Positions 7,182 through 13,819 of a stretch of DNA of 37,315 nucleotides are shown here, in pieces. Location: assembly GCA_016190005.1 (NCBI GenBank), contig JACPRK010000091.1, positions 1-37,315 on the forward strand. The letters run 5' to 3'. The notes under the pieces were generated by a model, which did no database searches, was not told the origin of the DNA, and saw only the letters and a program-made list of their open reading frames with translations. Origin of the DNA: Candidatus Wallbacteria bacterium (GTDB lineage Bacteria > Muiribacteriota > UBA6191 > JACPRK01). Position 1 is the first letter of the stretch. Each line of letters starts with the position of its first letter. The translations under genes and the position numbers were made by a program.

Positions 7182-7210
7182 TTGCCCGCGAGGGAGCGAT
7201 GTGGTAAATT
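7182..7210 (+). promoter_or_regulatory. Predicted promoter of the receiver-protein gene
   Basis: TTGCCC (7182-7187), a 17-nt spacer, TAAATT (7205-7210). The -10 context GTGGTAAATT resembles GTGGTATATT at lexA. It starts 19 nt after the dnaE2 stop and implies a 5' leader of about 125 nt before the TTG at 7341; no further structure was recognised in that leader. Confidence 0.5.
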
Positions 7211-7340
7211 CGGGCAAGCTGCCGGGACGGCGCGCAGCCCGGTCTCGGAAGCGGGTCGTTGGTGCCCACCGGAGCGTAGACTCTGAGCGGGCGGAGGCGG
7301 CCCGCCGATCGCCGCTACCCTACTCCCCGGGGAACCCATC

Positions 7341-7745
7341 TTGAAGAAAAACATCCTGGTCATCGACGACGAAAAGATGTTCTGCCTGCTTCTCAAGAAG
7401 TTCTTGGAGAAGCACGGCTACAGCGTGAAAGCCGTTTTTTCCGGCACCGACGTGGTCGACCAGCTCTGGGAGCGCAAGTACTCCCTGGTCATTAGCGACA
7501 TCTGCATGAGCGAGCTGAACGGCATCGAGGTGCTCCAGAAGATTCGCATCGCCTACCCGAGCACGCCGGTCATCATGATGAGCGGCAACGCCAGCCCGAA
7601 TGCCTTGGAGCAGATCCGCCAGTTCCAGGCGCAGAAGTTCATCCAGAAGCCCTTCGAGCTCAAGGCCCTGCTGTCCGAGGTGGAGACGATCATCGGCCCC
7701 CCCGGCGAGGAAGGCGGCGAGCCCGCTGCTCCGGCGCAGGCGTGA
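7341..7745 (+). CDS. Single-domain response regulator
   Basis: A stand-alone CheY-like receiver of 134 residues. The acidic pair D9/D10, phospho-acceptor D53 (LVISDICMSELNG), switch Ser S81 (MMSGN) and K103 (IQKPF) are all present. A short Pro/Glu-rich tail follows (about 122-134) and there is no output domain, so it would act by protein contact or within a phosphorelay. The start is TTG at 7341, preceded by GGGGA at a normal distance; no in-frame ATG precedes the receiver fold. Its partner kinase is not evident; three kinases lie within 13 kb. The stop is followed after 4 nt by a heptamer array. Confidence 0.93.
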   Translation: MKKNILVIDDEKMFCLLLKKFLEKHGYSVKAVFSGTDVVDQLWERKYSLVISDICMSELNGIEVLQKIRIAYPSTPVIMMSGNASPNALEQIRQFQAQKFIQKPFELKALLSEVETIIGPPGEEGGEPAAPAQA

Positions 7746-7749
7746 GGGA

Positions 7750-7940
7750 AGTAGTGAGTAGTGAGCAGGGGGCTCTACTACTCGGCTCCTGAGCGGTGAT
7801 CCCTCGAAGACACTGTTCGGTGCGAGCGCTTCCAGGGTCAGAGCTGATAAGCCCTTGCCTCTCGGTAGGGTCGACGCGAACAGCCGATGCAGTGCCTCGA
7901 GAGAGTGCGCCCCCCGTCCCCCTACTCGCTACTCACTACT
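7750..7940. repeat. Heptamer inverted repeat between convergent genes
   Basis: Left arm 7750-7772 (GAGTAGT-type units plus GGGGG) and right arm 7918-7940 (CCCCC plus CTACTCG/CTACTCA units) are 23 nt each and complementary with two mismatches. The 145-nt spacer holds no gene. The arms sit 4 nt after the receiver-gene stop and 3 nt after the minus-strand stop of the Yip1-like gene. It could act as a bidirectional terminator or 3' stabiliser. Confidence 0.9.
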
Positions 7941-7943
7941 AGA

Positions 7944-8519
7944 CTAGAAGAGCAGCTGCAGCTTGGCGATGAAGGCCAGCGGCACCAGCATCGAGAGCAG
8001 GAAGTAGCCGAGCATGGCAGAGCCGCAGCCCATGAAGAAGACGAAGGTGGCGCGCGCAACGGAGAGCGCGCAGGCCTCCGAGATGGCCACGACCTGGGCG
8101 CCGAACACCCAGAGAAAGACGGCCAGCTTGCCGGGCAGGTAGAGCACGCCGGCCAGCTCGCCCAGCGGCAGCGCCATCAGAGTCATCGGCACCAGGAGCG
8201 CTAGCGGAGCCGTCGACTGGGCAATCCCCCAGAAGAGGGCGTTCTGGTCGGTGCGGCCGCCCAGCAGCTCGGCGAAGAAGTGGGCGAAGATCATCGCCAG
8301 TCCCATCGCGGTCGCCAGCAGCATCCAGTAGATGCAGGAGTCGACGAAGAGCGAGAAGGGCTGCCGGGTCTGCCCGTGCACCAGGTAGTCGCTCAGCACC
8401 CAGGAGAAGCCGGCCAGCAGGTAGGCGCCGAGAACCGCGGCGAGAGGCTGGTCATGCCTGGAGCGCCGGAGCTGTTGACGCGGGTGGAACAAGGCGCCCG
8501 CCAGGGCCTGGTGGATCAT
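7944..8519 (-). CDS. Yip1-like multi-pass membrane protein
   Basis: A 191-residue, strongly hydrophobic protein with about five membrane segments (near 25-45, 60-83, 96-124, 130-147, 156-184). The pattern, a conserved LFWGIAQSTAPL segment and an N-terminal HPRQQLRRSR stretch resemble bacterial Yip1-domain proteins; molecular function is unknown. Its ATG overlaps the sppA stop by 4 nt (ATGA), implying translational coupling and a shared role in the membrane. The stop codon is followed after 3 nt by the right arm of a heptamer inverted repeat. The family assignment is from pattern only. Confidence 0.8.
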   Translation of the reverse strand: MIHQALAGALFHPRQQLRRSRHDQPLAAVLGAYLLAGFSWVLSDYLVHGQTRQPFSLFVDSCIYWMLLATAMGLAMIFAHFFAELLGGRTDQNALFWGIAQSTAPLALLVPMTLMALPLGELAGVLYLPGKLAVFLWVFGAQVVAISEACALSVARATFVFFMGCGSAMLGYFLLSMLVPLAFIAKLQLLF

Positions 8520-9607
8520 GGCTGATACAGATACATCACGGGGACGCTGGCGTGAGAGACCAGCTGCTCGGCCATCTTCGCCAGCGCCGGAGTCGAGGAC
8601 TCGGCCTCGCCGCGGAGGAACCGGGCGATGTCCGGAATCGGGGAGCCTGAGCGCACGTTGATGAGGGTCGGGTCCTTGCCGAGCCCGGCCAGCTCACCGC
8701 ACTTGGAGATGGCGTCGAACAGGTTTCCCTCGGCGTCCGCCAGGCCGTTCTTGACGGCCTGAGTGCCCAGGTAGATGCGTCCGTCAGCCAGCTTGCGGAC
8801 GTCCTCTTCGTTCTTGAGGACGACCTTGCGGCCGTCAGCTTCCTTGTCGATGCAACGCCCCTCGGCTACCGCCTTCACGAACTGGTCGTAGGCCCCCATC
8901 ACGATGCCCTGGAAAACGTCCTTTTCTTCCGAAGTCAGCGGGCGCGCGAAGCTGCCCATGTCCTTGAATGCCCCGCTCTTGAAGACGTGGAACTGGATGC
9001 CGATCTTGTCGATCAGCTCGCGGGCGATGGCGGCCTGCGTGATGACGCCGATACTGCCGGTGATGGTGCCCGGGTTGACGAAGATGAAGTTGGCCGGCGC
9101 GCTGACGTAGTAACCGCCGGAGGCCGCCATGTCGCCCATGGAGACGACGATCTTCTTGTGGTGCTCATTCTTGAGTGCCCGGATCTCGTCGAAGATCTCC
9201 TGGGAGGCGCCGACGCTGCCGCCCGGGCTGTTGACGCGCAGCACGACTCCTTTGATGTCGTCGCGCTTGCGGAGCTTGTGGAGGACGTCGGCGATGTCCT
9301 GGGCGCCCTCTCCGCCGTAGTAGCTCTCCTTGTCGGGCATGGAGATGGTGCCGTAGACCTTGATGACCGTGATGCCCGGGCCGAACCTGCCGGCGATGTT
9401 GCTCCAGAAGTCGCCGTCCTCCTGGGCTGGCTTCCTATCCTTGACGGCCTGAGGGGGAGTCAGGAAGTGCCCGACGCCGACGGCGATGGAGAGCAGCAGC
9501 ATCCAGAAGAAGGGCCGCGAGTAATCCGCGGGGGGCGCTACTGCTGGTGGTGCCGCCGGCGGCTCGGGGGCAGGGGGGGAAGGCTCGATGGTGGGGGTGG
9601 TCTCCAC
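8516..9607 (-). CDS. sppA: Signal peptide peptidase SppA
   Basis: Membrane-bound serine protease that degrades cleaved signal peptides. The 363-residue form is the short, single-domain type. A Pro-rich cytoplasmic N-terminus (1-28) precedes one membrane anchor (about 31-48). The S49 peptidase domain follows: NSPGGSV (126-132), nucleophile S163 in MAASGGYY, and general base K215 in KSGAFKDMGS. GTG at 9607 is chosen because GGAG precedes it by 6 nt and it keeps a short N-terminus; upstream TTG 9694 and GTG 9661 are in frame but overlap the presumed promoter. It forms a two-gene operon with the overlapping Yip1-like gene and is divergent from the PHP metallohydrolase. Confidence 0.95.
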   Translation of the reverse strand: METTPTIEPSPPAPEPPAAPPAVAPPADYSRPFFWMLLLSIAVGVGHFLTPPQAVKDRKPAQEDGDFWSNIAGRFGPGITVIKVYGTISMPDKESYYGGEGAQDIADVLHKLRKRDDIKGVVLRVNSPGGSVGASQEIFDEIRALKNEHHKKIVVSMGDMAASGGYYVSAPANFIFVNPGTITGSIGVITQAAIARELIDKIGIQFHVFKSGAFKDMGSFARPLTSEEKDVFQGIVMGAYDQFVKAVAEGRCIDKEADGRKVVLKNEEDVRKLADGRIYLGTQAVKNGLADAEGNLFDAISKCGELAGLGKDPTLINVRSGSPIPDIARFLRGEAESSTPALAKMAEQLVSHASVPVMYLYQP

Positions 9608-9662
9608 GCGACTCTCCGGTTCGAAGAAAGGGCCGTCTGGCCGGGGTTCGGAATCGCCCACA

Positions 9663-9671
9663 AGTATCGCA
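9663..9671 (-). promoter_or_regulatory. Possible extended -10 promoter of sppA
   Basis: On the minus strand TGCGATACT reads as an extended -10 (TGn plus GATACT). No convincing -35 is present at 17 nt. It lies beside the divergent + strand promoter at 9675-9702, so the two would compete or be co-regulated. Confidence 0.35.
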
Positions 9672-9674
9672 CAC

Positions 9675-9702
9675 TTGACAATGGCGGCACGCAATTTATA
9701 AT
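9675..9702 (+). promoter_or_regulatory. Consensus sigma70-type promoter
   Basis: Perfect TTGACA (9675-9680), 16-nt spacer, perfect TATAAT (9697-9702). It would drive the PHP-type metallohydrolase at 9795, with a leader of about 85 nt. It is the only fully consensus promoter noticed in this GC-rich window. Confidence 0.75.
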
Positions 9703-9794
9703 CACTGGCTCATCGCTGGCAGCATGCCCGGGAGTACCCGTCCGGCTCCGATCGGAGTCTTGCGGCCCGGCACTGGACACCGGAGACCTCCGTC

Positions 9795-10979
9795 ATGATT
9801 TGGTTCGCTCGCAGGGTTGGTTTCGCGGGGATGGTTCTGGCGCCGACGTTCGTCTTCCTCATGGCCGTGGCCAGTAGCGCCGCCGGGCTGACGGTCGTGC
9901 CCGGTCAGCCGGTCTACGACCCGGCGCAGTGGGTGCTGGTCGCCAACCACCTCCACAGCGCGCCCGGGGGCAGTAACGGCTGGTCGAGCGGCGTGAAGCA
10001 CATCCTGACCTACTGCAGCGCGCGCAACATCGAGTTTGCGTTGATGACGGACCACAACGCGATCAAGACCTGGTTTCTCCCCGGGTTCCGCGTGACCGGC
10101 AAGACCACCCCTGTCGGCGGCATGGAGTGGACCAGTGACCAGGGGCACGCCAATCTGATCGGCTTCACCGCTTCCACGCCCGACCAGGCGATCCTGCCGT
10201 GCGGTATTCGTGGGCAGGCGCCGTGCGCGCTGGAGGGTCAGCAGGACCATGTCGCGATGGTGCAGCAGGTGCATCAGCGTAGCGGCCTCGTCATCATCAA
10301 TCACCCCGTATTGAAGGGCTACAGGTGGCCCGCCGGAACCTGCGGTGCCGACGCGGTCGAAGTGAATCGATCCTGGTCTGACCGTTACGGCGTCGCCGCA
10401 CGGCAGTGGTGGCACGACAAGCTGCTCGAGGGAGACCGCATCACCGGGTTCGGTGGTAGCGACTACCACTACTTCCGGCCGCTGACCAACTCCGACGAGG
10501 AGGACGGGCTCGAGGAGTCGGAGCACTCCAACGAGGCCAGCCCGCTTTCGCCCGATATCGAAACGCCCGTCAATCTCGTGCGGGTCGGCGAAAAAACAGT
10601 GGCCGCCGTGCTGGACGCCGTGCGCGCCGGCCACGTCCAGGTGCTCTCGGATCTGGCGCAGCCCCGGGTGTTCCTGGGGTGCGACGCCAATGGCGACGGG
10701 GTCTTCGACGACTACATGATGGGCGATCGAGTTCGGCTAGCAGAGGGCGCTCGCGTCGTCATCCAGGTGCGCGTGCTGGGCGGCAAGGGTCAGAAGCTGC
10801 GCGTGTTCGACGCCAAGGTCGGTGAGACGATCACTGGGCGGAGCCCCGAGGTGCACGACGTCACCTCCGACGACTTCGTCCTGGCGATCGAACGAACCGC
10901 ATCGGCCGGGAAAGACCGCTTCCTGCGGACCGAGATCGGCGAGCGCGGCGCCAACGTGACGAACCCGCTCTACTACTGA
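9795..10979 (+). CDS. Exported PHP-type (CehA/McbA-like) metallohydrolase
   Basis: A 394-residue protein with an N-terminal signal peptide (1-30, cleavage near SSAA-G). The rest matches the PHP fold of CehA/McbA-type phosphoesterases: H52 and H54 (NHLHS), D86-H87 (MTDHN), E111 (GGMEW), H118, H170 (INHP), and D223/H225 (GSDYHY) can build the metal site. Residues 297-307 (DANGDGVFDDY) resemble a calcium-binding EF loop. The substrate is unknown; an exported phosphodiesterase or amidohydrolase-type role is an inference. ATG 9795 has GGAG 9 nt upstream and lies downstream of a consensus promoter, suggesting strong constitutive expression. It is probably monocistronic. Confidence 0.88.
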   Translation: MIWFARRVGFAGMVLAPTFVFLMAVASSAAGLTVVPGQPVYDPAQWVLVANHLHSAPGGSNGWSSGVKHILTYCSARNIEFALMTDHNAIKTWFLPGFRVTGKTTPVGGMEWTSDQGHANLIGFTASTPDQAILPCGIRGQAPCALEGQQDHVAMVQQVHQRSGLVIINHPVLKGYRWPAGTCGADAVEVNRSWSDRYGVAARQWWHDKLLEGDRITGFGGSDYHYFRPLTNSDEEDGLEESEHSNEASPLSPDIETPVNLVRVGEKTVAAVLDAVRAGHVQVLSDLAQPRVFLGCDANGDGVFDDYMMGDRVRLAEGARVVIQVRVLGGKGQKLRVFDAKVGETITGRSPEVHDVTSDDFVLAIERTASAGKDRFLRTEIGERGANVTNPLYY

Positions 10980-10996
10980 GTGGCCCTGGGTCGGGC

Positions 10997-11018
10997 TGCC
11001 GGGGGCTTGCTTCCGGCA
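10997..11018 (+). terminator. Possible hairpin after the PHP gene
   Basis: TGCCGG and CCGGCA form a 6-bp stem with a 10-nt loop, 17 nt after the stop. There is no U-tract, so this is weak evidence for termination. Confidence 0.3.
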
Positions 11019-11108
11019 CCTCGTCGGCTCTCTCCCTGGCAGAGGACTTGCTTCCCATGGAGGCAGGGAGGACTGTAGTATCATCGCGACAGCCCGCGGG
11101 ATGATCGC

Positions 11109-13190
11109 GTGGATGAGGAGCGTGGCGTGGTCGACGAACTGGAGTTCCAGGAGCTAGAGCAGCAAATCGCGCTGCGGAAGCCAGAATCGAGGCTGGACTT
11201 GCCGGCCATCCTCATCCTGCTCATCAATATCCTGCTTCTGTCGATCTTCGTCACCTACCTGACGAACCTCATCGCCCGCAGCGTCCAGGCCCTGCTCGTG
11301 GTCGTCATCTGGGCGTTTTTCATCATCCTCGGGCGGAATTACCCACAGGTCCGGACCTACGGCTGGAACTGGATCATCATCGGCCTCAATCTGATCGCCT
11401 TCGGGCTCATCATCAGCATCTGCGACCACGTCTTCCTTCTGAAGGGCTCGGAGGCGCTGCACCAGAACGAGCGTTACCGGCTGTTCCTGGAGCAAGTTGT
11501 CGGCTGCAGCCTGGGCTTTGCTCTGCTGGCGTACGGCTTCTTCAAGTGGGTGCCTTCGTTTCTGGAGTCGAAGAGCGTGATGAGCAACTACCTGCAGAAG
11601 CTGATGCGCACGGTGAAGCTGCAGAAGGAGGAGCTGATCCGCGCCGAGGAGAAGACGAAGCAGGCCGAGCAGATCGCGCGGCTGCAGGAGTTCAATGAAA
11701 AGGTGCTGTCGACGATTCCGTCGTCGCTCCTGGTGGTCTCGCGGGAGCTGCAGGGCATTTCGGCCAACCCGGAGTGGCTGCGAACCTTCGGGCTCTCCGA
11801 GGAGAGCGTGAAGGGACGGCCACTGCTGGAGCTGGTCCCCTCGGAGGAGCTGCTGGAAGGCGCGCGCGAAGCGGCCCGGAAGAACGACGTCCAGACGATG
11901 GAGATTTCGCTGGGACAGGACGTCGAGACGTTTCGCTGGTACGACGTGAAGGTCTCGGCCGAGCCCAAGGAGATGTTGCTCTGCGTGTTCGACGACATCA
12001 CGGAGCGCAAGCGCACCCTGGCGATGGAGAAGCAGCTCCAGACGCAGCTCTTGCAGTCCGAGAAGCTCTCGGCGCTGGGCGAGCTGGTGAGCGGAGTGGC
12101 TCATGAGCTGAACAACCCGCTCGCCATCATCTCCGGCTATTCCGAGCTCCTCATGGAGGAAGACGAGCTCAGCTCGCAGACCAAGGAGCTGATGCAGGAG
12201 ATCGGGAAGAGCAGCTTCCGGTGCAAGAAGATCGTCGAGAACCTGCTGGCGTTTGCTCGGCAACACAAACCCGAGCGCGAGCTGGTGGACATCAACCAGA
12301 TCGTCAAGGATGCGCTGGCCCTGCGCGCCCACCAGTTCCGCGTCGACAACATCACCGGCGTCGAGGAGCTGGGCAAGCTGCCGCCGACGGTGGCCGACCC
12401 GCACCAGCTGCAGCAGGTCTTCTTCAACATCATCAACAACGGTTACCAGGCCGTGAAGGGCTTCCGCAAAGAAGGCGGCAAGCTCACCGTGCGAACCCGG
12501 CTCCACGAGGGGATGATTCGCGTCGAGATCTCCGACAACGGTCCCGGCATTCCCGCGGGTCTGGTGAAGCGCATTTTCGACCCGTTCTTCACGACCAAGA
12601 AGCTGGGCGAAGGCACGGGTCTGGGTCTTTCGATCACCTACGGGATCATCCGTGAGCACAGCGGCAAGATCTCCGTCGACAGCGTCGAGGGCGAGGGCGC
12701 GACCTTTGCGGTCGATCTGCCGATCAGCCAGGAGAAGCCGATGTCGGAGAGCGTCAAGGAGGGCCCCGACCTGCAGGCGACCAAGTTCCAGGGCCGCAGG
12801 ATCCTCGTCATCGACGACGAGGCCAACATCGCCGAGGTCTGCAGGATGGGGTTGGAGCGGCTGGGGTGCGACGTGCAGATCACCTCCGACGGACCCGACG
12901 CCGTCAGCCGGATCGAGAAGGAGAAGTTCGACCTCATCATCAGCGACATCCGGATGCCCGGGATGGATGGCCCCGCGATCTACTCCGCCGTGCGGCAGCG
13001 GGATGCGCAGCTGGCCGGCCGCATCATCTTCATGACGGGCGACACTCTTTCTCCCCAGACCAAGTCCTTCCTGGAGGCCTCCGGCAACGTCTACATCAAC
13101 AAGCCCTTCGTGATGGAGGAGCTGAAGTCCGCCGTGGCGAAGCACATCGATGCGATGACGACCGGCGGCACCGCGCGGCAGCAGTCCTGA
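11109..13190 (+). CDS. Membrane hybrid histidine kinase with C-terminal receiver
   Basis: 693 residues. Four membrane helices (about 31-55, 58-75, 86-108, 128-147) form the sensor, followed by a coiled coil (155-200) and a PAS domain (about 195-300, ending FDDITERK). HisKA has phospho-acceptor H332 (GVAHELNNPL); HATPase boxes are N440 (NIINNGYQAV), DNGPG (476-480) and GTGLGLS (502-508). A receiver follows at about 563-685: D569/D570, phospho-acceptor D613 (IISDIRMPG) and K665 (INKPF). Kinases of this NtrB-like HELNNPL type often end in such a receiver. The GTG at 11109 is the first plausible start; no clear Shine-Dalgarno sequence is seen. The gene converges with the YfiR-like gene, 5 nt apart. 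The stimulus is unknown. Confidence 0.95.
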   Translation: MDEERGVVDELEFQELEQQIALRKPESRLDLPAILILLINILLLSIFVTYLTNLIARSVQALLVVVIWAFFIILGRNYPQVRTYGWNWIIIGLNLIAFGLIISICDHVFLLKGSEALHQNERYRLFLEQVVGCSLGFALLAYGFFKWVPSFLESKSVMSNYLQKLMRTVKLQKEELIRAEEKTKQAEQIARLQEFNEKVLSTIPSSLLVVSRELQGISANPEWLRTFGLSEESVKGRPLLELVPSEELLEGAREAARKNDVQTMEISLGQDVETFRWYDVKVSAEPKEMLLCVFDDITERKRTLAMEKQLQTQLLQSEKLSALGELVSGVAHELNNPLAIISGYSELLMEEDELSSQTKELMQEIGKSSFRCKKIVENLLAFARQHKPERELVDINQIVKDALALRAHQFRVDNITGVEELGKLPPTVADPHQLQQVFFNIINNGYQAVKGFRKEGGKLTVRTRLHEGMIRVEISDNGPGIPAGLVKRIFDPFFTTKKLGEGTGLGLSITYGIIREHSGKISVDSVEGEGATFAVDLPISQEKPMSESVKEGPDLQATKFQGRRILVIDDEANIAEVCRMGLERLGCDVQITSDGPDAVSRIEKEKFDLIISDIRMPGMDGPAIYSAVRQRDAQLAGRIIFMTGDTLSPQTKSFLEASGNVYINKPFVMEELKSAVAKHIDAMTTGGTARQQS

Positions 13191-13195
13191 CCGGT

Positions 13196-13819
13196 CTACG
13201 GTTTTACGATCCGCGCCAGGCGCAGGAGCTTGGAGCTGATCTTGAGGCCGAGCTTCTCGGCGCGTTCGAGGCAGATCTCGAAGCGGAGGGTCTCCTCATC
13301 GACGTAGAAGTTGAGGGTTCCTCCCGAGTGGATGAAGTCGCTCCTCATGCTGACCGTGAGGACGGGTGTCGCCGCCAGCCGTCCCAGCACCTCGCCCAGG
13401 CTCGTCATGGCCCCGGTTCCCAGGTAAAGGATGTGGGTGGGCTGCAAGTCTGCCGGCCCGCGGAACCGCCGCACGGCCATGGCACGGCCCTGGGCCAGCT
13501 TGGCGACCAGCGTCTTCTCGAGGACTTTCGCGAGCGGATCGTCGCCCAGGACGCCGATGGTGAAGGGCTCGTCGGGCCTGCCGGGCGCGGGCAGGGGCCA
13601 GTCGACGAACTTGGCGACGTTGTAGAGGTAGGCCGCCTTGAGCTCGTCCTCTCGGGCCGTGAGCGGGCGGCCGGCATGCCGGCCCGCTGCGGGCCGGGGG
13701 GCTCGCTCGACCGGCTCGGGCGCCAGCGCCGATTGTCCGGCTAGCTCGCGCGCGCCGAAGAGGATCAGGGCGGCGAGCACCCAGCGACGCAGGCGGACCG
13801 ATGTGGAGGCTGTTCTCAG
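13196..13819 (-). CDS. YfiR-like (DUF4154) periplasmic protein
   Basis: The DELKAAYLYNVAKFVDWP segment and the LNFYVDEETLRFEICLERAEKLGLKISSKLL C-terminus region mark the YfiR family, whose founder represses the CHASE8-containing cyclase YfiN in the periplasm. The start is uncertain. The frame has no ATG near the expected N-terminus. A CTG at 13819 overlaps the TGA of the TonB-receptor gene and yields a good signal peptide (basic RLRRW, then VLAALILFG), so it is used here. A GTG at 13780 is the conventional choice but would remove the basic n-region. The gene is third in the operon CHASE8 kinase, TonB receptor, YfiR, which makes the kinase its likely partner. Family certain, start not. Confidence 0.85.
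   Translation of the reverse strand: MRTASTSVRLRRWVLAALILFGARELAGQSALAPEPVERAPRPAAGRHAGRPLTAREDELKAAYLYNVAKFVDWPLPAPGRPDEPFTIGVLGDDPLAKVLEKTLVAKLAQGRAMAVRRFRGPADLQPTHILYLGTGAMTSLGEVLGRLAATPVLTVSMRSDFIHSGGTLNFYVDEETLRFEICLERAEKLGLKISSKLLRLARIVKP

Noticed and set aside
3722-7396. Very long minus-strand frame opposite dnaE2
   Set aside because: It is a high-GC antisense shadow: His/Gln/Arg-rich, without recognisable domains, and it covers clear dnaE2 coding sequence.
11154-13145. Long minus-strand frame opposite the hybrid kinase
   Set aside because: Antisense shadow of a gene with all kinase motifs; the product is Leu/Gln/His-rich with no domain.
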